From Roseovarius tolerans (lineage in GTDB: Bacteria; Pseudomonadota; Alphaproteobacteria; Rhodobacterales; Rhodobacteraceae): a stretch of DNA of 64,000 bases. Location: the NCBI RefSeq assembly GCF_900109855.1, contig NZ_FOBO01000008.1:1-64000 (forward strand), in the 5' to 3' direction. Below the pieces are notes generated by a model. That model ran no database searches. It was not told the DNA's origin and saw only the letters and a list, made by a program, of their open reading frames with translations. Shown piece by piece: positions 26,730-35,799 of the stretch (its first letter is position 1; every line of letters starts with the position of its first letter). A program made the position numbers and the translations under genes.

Positions 26730-28160
26730 ATGACCGCCAAGAGAGAACCGACATTCCGCGAAAGCGTGGATCTGATGTTCAACCGCGCCGTGGCACTGAT
26801 GGAATTGCCGCCGGGGCTTGAGGAAAAGATCCGCGTCTGCAACGCCACATATACCGTGCGGTTCGGGGTGCGTCTGCGCGGGCAGATCCACACTTTCACC
26901 GGCTATCGCAGCGTCCATTCCGAGCACATGGAGCCCGTCAAGGGCGGCATCCGCTATGCCATGGGGGTCAATCAGGACGAGGTCGAGGCGCTGGCGGCGC
27001 TGATGACCTATAAGTGCGCGCTGGTCGAGGCCCCGTTCGGTGGCTCCAAGGGGGGGCTGCGCCTCGATCCTCGCGAGTGGGAAGAGCATGAGCTTGAGAT
27101 GATCACCCGCCGCTTTGCCTATGAGCTGATCAAGCGCGACCTGATCCATCCCGCCCAGAACGTGCCGGCCCCCGACATGGGCACAGGCGAGCGCGAGATG
27201 GCCTGGATCGCGGATCAGTACAAGCGCATGGCCACCACCGATATCAATTACCGCGCCTGTGTCACCGGCAAGCCGATCCATGGCGGCGGCATTCAGGGCC
27301 GGACCGAGGCGACGGGGCGCGGCGTGCAATATGCGCTGCGCGAGTTCTTCCGTCATCCCGAGGATGTCGCGGCGGCGGGCATGTCGGGCAAGCTCGACGG
27401 CAAGCGCGTGGTGGTGCAGGGCCTTGGCAACGTGGGCTATCACGCGGCCAAGTTCCTGAGCGAGGAGGATGGCTGCAAGGTCACCGCGATCATCGAGCGC
27501 GACGGTGCGCTGATCGACGAGAGCGGCCTCGATGTGGAGGCGGTGCGCAACTGGATCGCGCGTCATGGCGGCGTTGATGGCTATCCGGACGGCAAATATA
27601 TCGCTGACGGGACCAAGGCGCTGGAAAACGAGTGCGAGATTCTCATCCCGGCGGCGATGGAAGGGGTGATCAACCTCGAGAATGCCGCGCGGATCAAGGC
27701 GCCGCTGATCATCGAGGCGGCGAATGGCCCGGTCACGGCCGGGGCCGACGATATCCTGCGCCAGAAAGGCACGGTGATCATTCCCGACATGTATGCCAAT
27801 GCGGGCGGCGTGACCGTGTCCTATTTCGAATGGGTCAAGAACCTCAGCCATATCCGCTTTGGTCGGATCGGGCGGCGTCAGGAAGAGGCGCGGCACCAGT
27901 TGATCATCGACGAGTTGGAGCGGCTTGACGCGCATCTGGGCGATAACTGGCAGATGAGCCCGCATTTCAAGCAGCAATACCTGCGCGGTGCGGGTGAGTT
28001 GGAGCTGGTGCGCTCGGGGCTCGACGATACGATGCGCAGCGCCTACCAGTCGATGCGCGAGGTCTGGCACAACCGTCAGGACGTGACCGATCTGCGCACG
28101 GCAGCGTATCTGGTGTCCATCGCCAAGGTCGCGGCGAGCTATCGCGCCATGGGTCTGTAA
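26730..28160 (+). CDS. gdhA: glutamate dehydrogenase (Glu/Leu/Phe/Val family)
   Basis: Interconverts glutamate and 2-oxoglutarate plus ammonia in the cytosol. Substrate residues are visible: K71 in EPVKGGIRY, K95 in TYKCALVEAPFGG, catalytic K107 in GGSKGG. The NAD(P) Rossmann motif GLGNVG lies near residue 232. The length of 476 is normal for the 50-kDa class. The start has GGGAGGGAG upstream. It lies before the sarcosine oxidase operon, with a hairpin between, so it is probably its own unit. Coenzyme preference is not decidable here. Confidence 0.93.
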   Translation: MTAKREPTFRESVDLMFNRAVALMELPPGLEEKIRVCNATYTVRFGVRLRGQIHTFTGYRSVHSEHMEPVKGGIRYAMGVNQDEVEALAALMTYKCALVEAPFGGSKGGLRLDPREWEEHELEMITRRFAYELIKRDLIHPAQNVPAPDMGTGEREMAWIADQYKRMATTDINYRACVTGKPIHGGGIQGRTEATGRGVQYALREFFRHPEDVAAAGMSGKLDGKRVVVQGLGNVGYHAAKFLSEEDGCKVTAIIERDGALIDESGLDVEAVRNWIARHGGVDGYPDGKYIADGTKALENECEILIPAAMEGVINLENAARIKAPLIIEAANGPVTAGADDILRQKGTVIIPDMYANAGGVTVSYFEWVKNLSHIRFGRIGRRQEEARHQLIIDELERLDAHLGDNWQMSPHFKQQYLRGAGELELVRSGLDDTMRSAYQSMREVWHNRQDVTDLRTAAYLVSIAKVAASYRAMGL

Positions 28161-28213
28161 CAGGGCTCTGAGGCGCGCAGGTCGCGCACGGGCCGGGAAA
28201 TGGCGGGAAAGAT

Positions 28214-28233
28214 GGCAGAGCTTCGGCTCTGCC
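28214..28233 (+). terminator. terminator hairpin after gdhA
   Basis: GGCAGAGC-TTCG-GCTCTGCC is a perfect 8-bp stem with a UUCG tetraloop, very stable in RNA. It lies 54 bases after the gdhA stop. No U-run follows, so it may stop transcription only partly or mark the mRNA 3' end. Confidence 0.6.
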
Positions 28234-28292
28234 GTTGCTATTGAAGATGAGACTTGGTTCAGTCGCGTCGGATCACGGAGAAGGGGGCGGGC

Positions 28293-29546
28293 ATGCGGTT
28301 TTCGGGGCTGCGGGTTCTGAAGGAAGGGCTGACCGGCAACAGGGGCTGGCAGGCGCATTGGCGCGATGCCACGCCGAAATCCGACTATGACGTGGTGATC
28401 ATCGGTGGTGGCGGGCATGGCCTCTCGACCGCCTATTACCTGGCCAAGAAACACGGCATCACAAATGTCGCGGTGCTGGAAAAAGGCTATCTCGGCGGCG
28501 GCAACGTGGGCCGCAACACCACCATCGTGCGGGCCAATTATTTCCTGCCGGGCAATTCGGAATTCTACAGCCATTCCCTGAAGCTCTGGGAGGGGCTGGA
28601 GGAGGATCTCAACTACAACGTCATGCATTCGCAGCGCGGGCAGATCGTACTGTTTCACTCCGACGGGCAGCGCGATGCAGCCGCACGGCGCGGCAACGCG
28701 ATGCGCAATCAGGGCGACGATGCGGAACTCTTGAGCGTGGCGGAGCTCAAACGCATGGTGCCCTATCTCGATTACGAGCAGGCGCGGTTTCCGATCTATG
28801 GCGGCCTCTTGCAGCGGCGCGCGGGCACCGCGCGGCATGACGCGGTGGCCTGGGGCTATGCGCGGGGGGCGAGCGACCGGGGTGTGGACCTCATCCAGAA
28901 TTGCGAGGTGACGGGGGTCGACATCGAGAATGGCCGGGTGCGCGGCGTTCAGACCACGCGCGGCGCCATTCGCGCGAAGAAACTGGCGATTGTCGTCGCC
29001 GGGCGCTCGTCTCAGGTGGCGGCGATGGCGGGGATGCGCCTGCCGATCGAGAGCCATGTGCTGCAGGCCTTTGTCACCGAGGGGCTGAAACCCTGCATCG
29101 ACCACGTGATCAGCTTTGGCATGGGGCATTTCTATATCAGCCAGTCCGACAAGGGCGGGCTGGTCTTTGGCGGTGATCTCGACATGTATGCGTCCTATGC
29201 CGCGCGCGGCAACCTGCCGCTGGTCGAGCATGTGATGGAGGCGGGGATGACGCTGATGCCAATGATCGGCAACGCAAGCGTGCTGCGTAGCTGGGGCGGG
29301 ATCATGGACATGTCGCCCGACGGCTCGCCCGTCATCGACCATGCGGGGATCGACGGCCTCTATCTCAATTGCGGCTGGTGTTATGGCGGGTTCAAGGCGG
29401 TGCCGGGGTCGGGGCACGCGATGGCGCATCTGATCGCCACCGACCGACCGCATCCGGCGGCCACGGGGTTCCGGCTGGATCGCTTTGCGACCGGTCGGGG
29501 GCTGATGGACGAGGAAGGCACCGGCGCGCAGCATAACCTGCATTGA
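28293..29546 (+). CDS. soxB: sarcosine oxidase subunit beta
   Basis: Catalytic subunit of heterotetrameric sarcosine oxidase, which oxidatively demethylates sarcosine to glycine and passes the one-carbon unit to tetrahydrofolate. The 417-residue product has the FAD motif VVIIGGGGHGLST near residue 33 and the segment ARHDAVAWGYA near 190, where this family carries the histidine that binds FMN covalently. The ATG at 28293 gives the family length. It heads the operon soxBDAG. Confidence 0.94.
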   Translation: MRFSGLRVLKEGLTGNRGWQAHWRDATPKSDYDVVIIGGGGHGLSTAYYLAKKHGITNVAVLEKGYLGGGNVGRNTTIVRANYFLPGNSEFYSHSLKLWEGLEEDLNYNVMHSQRGQIVLFHSDGQRDAAARRGNAMRNQGDDAELLSVAELKRMVPYLDYEQARFPIYGGLLQRRAGTARHDAVAWGYARGASDRGVDLIQNCEVTGVDIENGRVRGVQTTRGAIRAKKLAIVVAGRSSQVAAMAGMRLPIESHVLQAFVTEGLKPCIDHVISFGMGHFYISQSDKGGLVFGGDLDMYASYAARGNLPLVEHVMEAGMTLMPMIGNASVLRSWGGIMDMSPDGSPVIDHAGIDGLYLNCGWCYGGFKAVPGSGHAMAHLIATDRPHPAATGFRLDRFATGRGLMDEEGTGAQHNLH

Positions 29547-29570
29547 GTTGGGCGGAGAGGGCGGAGTTTT

Positions 29571-29592
29571 GAGTATTTTTGGCAAGATGAAA
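29571..29592 (+). repeat. intergenic motif GTATTTTTGGCAAGATGAA, copy 1
   Basis: The motif lies between soxB and soxD. The same core recurs at 50711-50733 upstream of bciA and in degenerate form at 60297-60319 upstream of coxD, always on the sense strand just before a gene. The ATG within it is not a start codon. Confidence 0.6.
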
Positions 29593-29603
29593 GCGCAAGT
29601 GAG

Positions 29604-29861
29604 ATGAGACTTGTCTGTCCGGTCTGTGGCGAGCGGGATCGCCGCGAGTTCTATTATCAGGGCGCGGCGCTGGCGCGGCCCGATGGGAGCGATTGGGGGC
29701 CGGATTGGGAGGATTACCTGCATAACCGCGACAACCCGGCGGGTGTGACGCGCGATCTTTGGCAGCATGAGCAGGGCTGCGGGGCCTGGCTGATCGTGAC
29801 CCGCGACACGGTCACGCATGAGGTTTTGGCCGTGGCGCTGGCGGCGGAGGCGGGCGCATGA
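29604..29861 (+). CDS. soxD: sarcosine oxidase subunit delta
   Basis: An 85-residue zinc-binding subunit of tetrameric sarcosine oxidase. The zinc ligands are the CPVCG pair at residues 5-8 and the HEQGCG region near 55-60. Its stop overlaps the soxA start (ATGA), which fits fixed subunit ratios. Length and motifs match the family. Confidence 0.94.
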   Translation: MRLVCPVCGERDRREFYYQGAALARPDGSDWGPDWEDYLHNRDNPAGVTRDLWQHEQGCGAWLIVTRDTVTHEVLAVALAAEAGA

Positions 29862-32788
29862 GGGTTGAGGGCAAGGGGTTGGTCGACCGCGAGCGCCCGG
29901 TTTCGTTTCGTTTCGACGGGCGGGACTATCAGGGGTTTGCGGGCGACACGCTGGCCTCGGCGCTGCTGGCGAACGATGTGCGGATGGTGGCGCGGTCGTT
30001 CAAGTATCACCGCCCGCGCGGCGTGATGACCGCAGGTAGCGAGGAGCCGAATGCGCTGATAGCGCTGGGGCAGGGGGCGGCGCAGGAGCCGAACCTGCGC
30101 GCGACCACGGTCGAGTTGCACGAGGGGCTCTGGGCGCGCAGTCAGAACCGCTGGCCGACGCTGGGGCTCGATCTGCTGGCGGTGAATGATCTCTTTGCGC
30201 CGGTTCTTGGGGCGGGGTTCTATTACAAGACCTTCATGTGGCCCCGCGCGTTCTGGGAGCGCGTCTACGAGCCGGTGATCCGTCGTGCCGCTGGGCTGGG
30301 GGGGCTCTCGGGCGCGGCGGCGCTGGACCGTTATGAGCGGGCCTTTGCCCATTGCGATCTGTTGGTGATCGGCGGCGGGTCTGCCGGGCTGATGGCGGCG
30401 CGCGCGGCCGCAGAGGCGGGCGCGGATGTGATCCTCGCCGAGGAGGACACGCGGCTTGGCGGGCGGTTGCTGGCCGAGAGCGAAGAGGTCGACGGGGTGC
30501 CTGGCGTGGCGTGGGTGGAGGAGATCGCGGCCGAGTTGGCCGCGATGCCCAACGTTCGGATCATGACGCGCATGGCCGTGACGGGGGCCTATGATCAGGG
30601 CACGTATGGGGCGCTGGAACGGTTGGCGCCGGATGTGGCGGAGCGCGCCCACGCGCCAAAGGGATGTTTCTGGCGGATCGTGGCGCGGCGCACGGTGCTC
30701 GCGGCGGGGGCGCTGGAGCGGCCGGTGGCCTTTGCGGGCAACGACCGGCCCGGGGTGATGATGGCGGGCGCGGTGCGCGCCTATCTCAACCGCTGGGGCG
30801 TGGTGCCGGGGCAGAGCACGGTGGTCTTTGGCAACAATGACAGCGCGCATCGCACGGTGGCGGATTTGCAGGAGGCGGGGGTGCATGTGGCGGCGCTGGT
30901 TGACTCGCGGCATTATGCGCGCTGCGATCTCGACGTGCCGTTCTACCCCGGTGCGCATGTCTGTGGGACAGCCGGGCGGCGCGGGCTGGAGGCGGTGACG
31001 ATTGCCACGCCTGCGGGCGAGACGCGCATTGCCGCCGAGTGTCTGGCGGTGTCGGGCGGGTGGAACCCGTCGATGCACCTGGCCTGTCACATGGGGGCGC
31101 GACCGGCGTGGGACGCGGACCGGCTGGCCTTTCTGCCGCCTGAGGATGCGGTGCCCGGGCAGCGCGCGGCGGGGGCGGCTGCGGGGGAGTTTTCGACACG
31201 CGCCTGTCTGGAGAGTGGATTGGCCGAGGGGCTGCGCGCGGTGCGCGATCTGGGGTTGAAGCAGCCGGAGATGAGCGTGCCGTCGGCGGGCCATGCCGCC
31301 TATGACATCTTTCCGCTCTGGCAGGTGCCGGGCAAGGGGCGCGCCTGGCTCGATTTCCAGAACGATGTGACGGTCAAGGACGTGGATCTTGCCGCGCGCG
31401 AGAACTTTCGCTCGGTCGAGCATATGAAGCGCTACACGACGCAGGGGATGGCGCCCGATCAGGGCAAGAATTCCAACGTCAATGCGCTCGCAGTGCTGGC
31501 GGATGCGACCGGGCGCGGCATTCCCGAAACCGGCACCACCACCTTTCGCCCGCCTTATGTGCCGGTGCCGATTGCGGCGATGGGGGCGGGGGCTAAGGGC
31601 AAGGGCTTTGCGCCCGAACGCCTGACCACCTCGCATGCCGAGAGCGTGGCGCGGGGTGCGCCAATGATCGAGGCGGGGCTGTGGTATCGGCCCAGCTATT
31701 TCCCGCGCAAGGGGGAGCACACGTGGCGGCAATCCTGTGATCGCGAGGTGGCGATGGTGCGGAATGCCGTGGGGGTCTGCGATGTCTCGACCCTTGGTAA
31801 GATCGACATTCAGGGCCCGGATGCGGCGCGGTTTCTGGATTTCGTCTATACCAACACGTTTTCCACGCTGAAGGAGGGCCGTGTGCGCTATGGCCTGATG
31901 CTGCGCGAGGATGGGCATGTCATGGATGACGGGACCTGTGCGCGGCTGGGGGAGAGCCATTACCTGATGACCACCACCACGGCGGCGGCGGGTCAGGTGA
32001 TGCGGCATCTGGAGTTTGTGGCGCAGGTGCTGCGGCCGGACTGGGACGTGCGGATGGTGTCAGTGACGGAAGAGTGGGCGCAGTTCGCCGTGGCGGGGCC
32101 GCAGGCGCGCGATCTGCTCAATGGTCTTTTAGATGCGCCGATTGACGATGCGGGTTTTCCCTTCATGGCCTGCGGCGCGGTGGGCGTGGGCGGAGTGGCG
32201 GGGCGGCTCTTCTGGATATCCTTCTCGGGCGAGCATGCCTATGAGATCGCCGTGCCCGCGCGCTATGGGGCGGCGCTATTCCGTGAGTTGGTGGCGCGCG
32301 CCGAGGCCATGGGCGGCGGGGCCTACGGGATGGAGGCGCTGAATGTGCTGCGGATCGAGAAGGGCTTTATCACCCATGCCGAGATCCACGGGCGGGTGAC
32401 GGCCTATGATATCGGAATGCAGGGAATGATGAGCGGCAAGAAGAATTTCATCGGAAAGGCGGCGGCGTCGCGGGTCGGGTTGATGGACCCGGAGCGGGAG
32501 CGGCTGGTGGGGCTCAAACCCGTGGGCGCGGTGAAGGAACTCTTGCCCGGCGCGCATCTGTTTGATGAAAGCGCCGAGGCCGTGAGCGCCAACGATCAGG
32601 GCTATATCACCAGCGCCTGCTATTCGCCGACGCTTGGCCATGTGATCGGGCAGGCGTTTCTGCGGCGCGGGCCGGAGCGGATCGGCGAGCGGGTGCGCAT
32701 GGTCGATCACCTGCGCGGCTCGGAGACGGTCTGCGAGGTGACGGGCGTGGTGCAGTATGACCCGGATGGAGGGCGGTTGCGTGGTTGA
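29858..32788 (+). CDS. soxA: sarcosine oxidase subunit alpha
   Basis: The large subunit, 976 residues. An N-terminal ferredoxin-like fold (about 1-95, with FRFDGRDYQGFAGDT) is followed by a dinucleotide domain (GGGSAG near 172) that binds NAD, and a C-terminal GcvT-like domain (about 590-970) that binds tetrahydrofolate and forms 5,10-methylenetetrahydrofolate. The ATG overlaps soxD. Together with soxB it channels the methyl carbon of sarcosine, a product of glycine betaine breakdown, into C1 metabolism. Confidence 0.95.
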   Translation: MRVEGKGLVDRERPVSFRFDGRDYQGFAGDTLASALLANDVRMVARSFKYHRPRGVMTAGSEEPNALIALGQGAAQEPNLRATTVELHEGLWARSQNRWPTLGLDLLAVNDLFAPVLGAGFYYKTFMWPRAFWERVYEPVIRRAAGLGGLSGAAALDRYERAFAHCDLLVIGGGSAGLMAARAAAEAGADVILAEEDTRLGGRLLAESEEVDGVPGVAWVEEIAAELAAMPNVRIMTRMAVTGAYDQGTYGALERLAPDVAERAHAPKGCFWRIVARRTVLAAGALERPVAFAGNDRPGVMMAGAVRAYLNRWGVVPGQSTVVFGNNDSAHRTVADLQEAGVHVAALVDSRHYARCDLDVPFYPGAHVCGTAGRRGLEAVTIATPAGETRIAAECLAVSGGWNPSMHLACHMGARPAWDADRLAFLPPEDAVPGQRAAGAAAGEFSTRACLESGLAEGLRAVRDLGLKQPEMSVPSAGHAAYDIFPLWQVPGKGRAWLDFQNDVTVKDVDLAARENFRSVEHMKRYTTQGMAPDQGKNSNVNALAVLADATGRGIPETGTTTFRPPYVPVPIAAMGAGAKGKGFAPERLTTSHAESVARGAPMIEAGLWYRPSYFPRKGEHTWRQSCDREVAMVRNAVGVCDVSTLGKIDIQGPDAARFLDFVYTNTFSTLKEGRVRYGLMLREDGHVMDDGTCARLGESHYLMTTTTAAAGQVMRHLEFVAQVLRPDWDVRMVSVTEEWAQFAVAGPQARDLLNGLLDAPIDDAGFPFMACGAVGVGGVAGRLFWISFSGEHAYEIAVPARYGAALFRELVARAEAMGGGAYGMEALNVLRIEKGFITHAEIHGRVTAYDIGMQGMMSGKKNFIGKAAASRVGLMDPERERLVGLKPVGAVKELLPGAHLFDESAEAVSANDQGYITSACYSPTLGHVIGQAFLRRGPERIGERVRMVDHLRGSETVCEVTGVVQYDPDGGRLRG

Positions 32789-33368
32789 GTTGCAAGCGGA
32801 GAGCCCCGGCGAGGGGCGGTTGCCGGTGACGGCGGGCGATCTGCGCTTGAGCGAGGTTGTGCGCGAGCGGATGACGTGGCTTGCGCCCTACAAGGGGCAG
32901 GCCGCCGCGCTGTCGGAGGCGATGCAGGCGGCGCATGGCATGGGCTGGCCCAAGGCCGGGCGGATGACCGGGCGCAAGGGCGCGCGGGCGATGTGGTTCG
33001 GGCGCGATATGGCGCTCTTGATCGGGCCAGAGCCTGATCCGGGGCTGGCGGCGCATGCCGCTCTTGTCGATCAGTCCGATGCCTGGGCGGTGCTGGCGCT
33101 GGAGGGGCCGGGGGCGCCGGAGGTGCTGGCGCGGCTCTGCCCGCTTGATCTGCGCGATCAGGTGTTCAAGCGTGGCCATGTCGCCCGCACCGAGGTGGCG
33201 CATATGGCCGGGGCGATCGCGCGCATGGGCGCGGACAACTGGCGGATCATGGTCTTTCGCTCGATGGCCGGGACGTTGATCCACGAGGTCGAGACGGCGA
33301 TGCGACGGGTCGCGGCGCGGCGAAATTCCCCGAGGGAAGGCGCTGACAGGGCGCATCATTTGCCCTAG
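32781..33368 (+). CDS. soxG: sarcosine oxidase subunit gamma
   Basis: The small gamma subunit, 195 residues, related to the C-terminal GcvT-like fold. The GTG at 32781 is chosen because GGAGGG lies eight bases upstream and the gene then overlaps the soxA stop by eight bases; an ATG at 32757 would overlap more. Gamma subunits are the least conserved of the four, but its position at the end of soxBDAG and segments such as WAVLALEGPGAPEVLARLCPLD make the call safe. Confidence 0.9.
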   Translation: MVELQAESPGEGRLPVTAGDLRLSEVVRERMTWLAPYKGQAAALSEAMQAAHGMGWPKAGRMTGRKGARAMWFGRDMALLIGPEPDPGLAAHAALVDQSDAWAVLALEGPGAPEVLARLCPLDLRDQVFKRGHVARTEVAHMAGAIARMGADNWRIMVFRSMAGTLIHEVETAMRRVAARRNSPREGADRAHHLP

Positions 33369-33399
33369 ATACGGTCATAGTCCAAAGGGAGAGACCGCC

Positions 33400-33687
33400 A
33401 TGCGCCTGATGTTGATTGCCGCTCTATGCACCCTGCCGCTGAGCGCCACGGCGCAGAACCCGATCTGTGCCCCCACGGGCGAGATCGTGGCGCGGGCCGT
33501 CGAGGCGCGCAAGGACGGGCAAGAGGCCCCGCAGACGATCAAGGCGATCAGCGCCGAGATTACCGGCGAGATGGCCCCCTATGAACCTGCCGTGCAGCCG
33601 CTGGTGGATTGGGTCTATACGCTCGACGAGGTGGAATTGAGCAAGGACGTGGCGGGCAGCTATGTCACGCAATGTGAGGCGCAGTAG
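33400..33687 (+). CDS. small secreted hypothetical protein
   Basis: A 95-residue protein with a signal peptide (MRLMLIAALCTLPLSATA). The mature part has two cysteines (23 and 92) that could form a disulphide, and a helical pattern ending VDWVYTLDEVELSKDVAGSY. I know no named family. The ATG has a site (AAGGGAGAG) and lies 31 bases after soxG; dnaG begins 39 bases after it. Confidence 0.75.
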   Translation: MRLMLIAALCTLPLSATAQNPICAPTGEIVARAVEARKDGQEAPQTIKAISAEITGEMAPYEPAVQPLVDWVYTLDEVELSKDVAGSYVTQCEAQ

Positions 33688-33726
33688 AGCACTGGACTCT
33701 GAGCGCCACGCGCCCAATATAGGGGT

Positions 33727-35679
33727 ATGAGCCTGCCCCCCGGATTCCTTGACGAGTTGCAAAGCCGCCTGTCGCTATCTCAGGTCGTCGGGCGCAAGGT
33801 CATGTGGGATACGCGCAAGTCCAATCAGGCCAAGGGCGACATGTGGGCCCCGTGCCCCTTTCATCAGGAAAAAACCGCGTCTTTTCATGTGGATGACCGC
33901 AAGGGGTTTTACTACTGCTTTGGCTGTCACGCCAAGGGTGACGCGATCTCATTCGTCCGTGAGACCGAGAATGTTGATTTCATCGAGGCGGTGAAGATCC
34001 TCGCCACCGAGGCGGGCATGAGCGTGCCCGAACGCGACCCGCAGGCGCAGCAAAAGGCCGACCGCCGTGGTCAACTGGTCGAGGTGATGGAGCAGGCGGT
34101 CAAGTATTTCGGCCTGCAATTGCGCAGCGGGGCTGGGGCTGCGGCGCGTGACTATCTCAAGGGGCGTCGGCTGACTGACGAGACGCAGGCGCGGTTTGAT
34201 CTGGGCTTTGCCCCCGACGGCTGGCAGGGGCTGTGGGATCACCTGACGGGCAAGGGCGTGGCGCCCGAGATGATCCTTGCCTGTGGTCTGGCCAAGGAAA
34301 GCCAAAAGGGTGGCAAGCCCTATGACACGTTCCGCAACCGCATCATGTTCCCGATTCGCGATGCGCGCGGGCGGTGCATCGCCTTTGGCGGGCGGGCGAT
34401 GGACCCCGATAACAGCGCCAAATATCTCAACTCGCCCGAGACCGAGATTTTCGACAAGTCGCACACCCTCTATAACCACGGGCCTGCGCGCGAGGCGGCG
34501 GGCAAGGGCCAGCCGCTGATCGTGGCAGAGGGCTATATGGATGTGATCGCGCTGGTGGCGGCGGGCTTTGGCGCGGCGGTGGCCCCGCTGGGCACGGCGG
34601 TGACCGAGCATCAGATGCAGCTGTTGTGGCGGATCGCGCCTGAGCCGGTGATCATGCTCGACGGCGACCGGGCCGGGTTACAGGCCGCCTACCGGGTGAT
34701 CGACCTTGCCCTCCCGCTGCTCGAAGCGGGCAAATCGCTGCGCTTTGCGCTGATGCCAGAGGGGCAGGACCCCGATGACCTGCTGAGGGCCGAGGGTGCG
34801 GGAGCGGTGCAAACGCGGGTTGAGGCGGCGATGCCGATGGTGCGCCTGTTGTGGCAGCGCGAGACCGAGGGGCGCGACTTTGACAGCCCCGAGCGCAAGG
34901 CGGCGCTGGAGCGCGTCTGCCGCGAGAAGGCCGGGCTGATCCGCGATCCGTCGCTGCGCAGTTATTACGATCAGGAACTCAAGGACCTGCGCTGGCAACT
35001 TTTCAACCCGCGCCGTGCGGCGGGGGGCGGCACGTTCACGCCTCGTCCGCGTGGCGGCAAGTGGCCCCCGCCAGAGCCTGCCCGCGCGACCACGAAATCC
35101 TCGCTGCTGGTCACGGCGGCGGGGGATACGCATCTGCGCGAGGCGGTGATTCTGGCGACGCTGATCTGCTGCCCCGAGGTGATGGAGAGTTTCGAGAGCC
35201 AGATCGAGCGGATGGAATGTCAGGACCCGGATCACGCGCGGCTGCGCGCGCTGATCCTGCGCCATGCGTCCGCCGGGGCCGACACCCTGCGCGCGCAGAT
35301 CGAGGACGAGATGGGTGCCGCGCCCCTTGAAAAGCTGCTGGCACTGCCCCATGTCGCGCTTGCCCCGCCGGTGCGGTATCCGGGCGACACCGAGCTTGCC
35401 AGCCTGACCCTGAGCGAGGAACTGGCCAAGCTGATGGCACAGCGGGGCGTGCAAGCCGAGATGCACGAGGCCGCCGAGGACATGGCCGGACTGGCCGACG
35501 AGGCGATCACATGGCGGCTTGCACAGGCGGCGGAGGCGCGCAACAAGGCGCTGCGCAGCCAGCAGGAGGACAAGGCCGAATACGAGCTGGGTGAGAACGG
35601 AGCGGCGATCAAACGTGACGAGAAAGAGCAGTTTGCCGCGCTCCTGGGTAAGATAAGCTTTTCCAAACAGAGGCGATAA
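33727..35679 (+). CDS. dnaG: DNA primase
   Basis: Makes RNA primers at the replication fork. The zinc-binding site is C43, H46, C64 and C67 (CPFH and CFGC). The RNA polymerase core follows, with the TOPRIM motif VAEGYMDVIAL near 265 and the acidic DGDRAG near 311. The C-terminal region (about 450-650) is the helicase-binding part. The length of 650 is typical for the group. rpoD follows after 120 bases; rpsU is not part of this unit, as is usual in alphaproteobacteria. Confidence 0.95.
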   Translation: MSLPPGFLDELQSRLSLSQVVGRKVMWDTRKSNQAKGDMWAPCPFHQEKTASFHVDDRKGFYYCFGCHAKGDAISFVRETENVDFIEAVKILATEAGMSVPERDPQAQQKADRRGQLVEVMEQAVKYFGLQLRSGAGAAARDYLKGRRLTDETQARFDLGFAPDGWQGLWDHLTGKGVAPEMILACGLAKESQKGGKPYDTFRNRIMFPIRDARGRCIAFGGRAMDPDNSAKYLNSPETEIFDKSHTLYNHGPAREAAGKGQPLIVAEGYMDVIALVAAGFGAAVAPLGTAVTEHQMQLLWRIAPEPVIMLDGDRAGLQAAYRVIDLALPLLEAGKSLRFALMPEGQDPDDLLRAEGAGAVQTRVEAAMPMVRLLWQRETEGRDFDSPERKAALERVCREKAGLIRDPSLRSYYDQELKDLRWQLFNPRRAAGGGTFTPRPRGGKWPPPEPARATTKSSLLVTAAGDTHLREAVILATLICCPEVMESFESQIERMECQDPDHARLRALILRHASAGADTLRAQIEDEMGAAPLEKLLALPHVALAPPVRYPGDTELASLTLSEELAKLMAQRGVQAEMHEAAEDMAGLADEAITWRLAQAAEARNKALRSQQEDKAEYELGENGAAIKRDEKEQFAALLGKISFSKQRR

Positions 35680-35728
35680 CCGCATTTTGGGGAAGAATGG
35701 ACAATAAAATCGGGGTAAACGGGTGTGC

Positions 35729-35768
35729 GAATCACCTGATCGCGCTATTGATTCGGGTTAACCGAATC
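35729..35768. promoter_or_regulatory. three GANTC sites and a palindrome upstream of rpoD
   Basis: GANTC, the site of the cell-cycle methylase CcrM, occurs at 35729-35733, 35750-35754 and 35764-35768. The last two form the arms of an inverted repeat GATTCGG-GTTAA-CCGAATC (35750-35768). CGAATCACCTG also occurs twice. The cluster lies 31-71 bases before the rpoD start. A role in methylation-dependent control is inference. Confidence 0.45.
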
Positions 35769-35799
35769 ACCTGCACCGTCCCTAACTGAGGAGTCTTTC

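Noticed and set aside
26688..29819. Open frame of over 1000 codons antisense to gdhA and soxB
   Set aside because: Composition is rich in His, Arg, Pro and Gln, as expected from reading GC-rich codons backwards. It crosses two unrelated, well-supported genes and has no family features.
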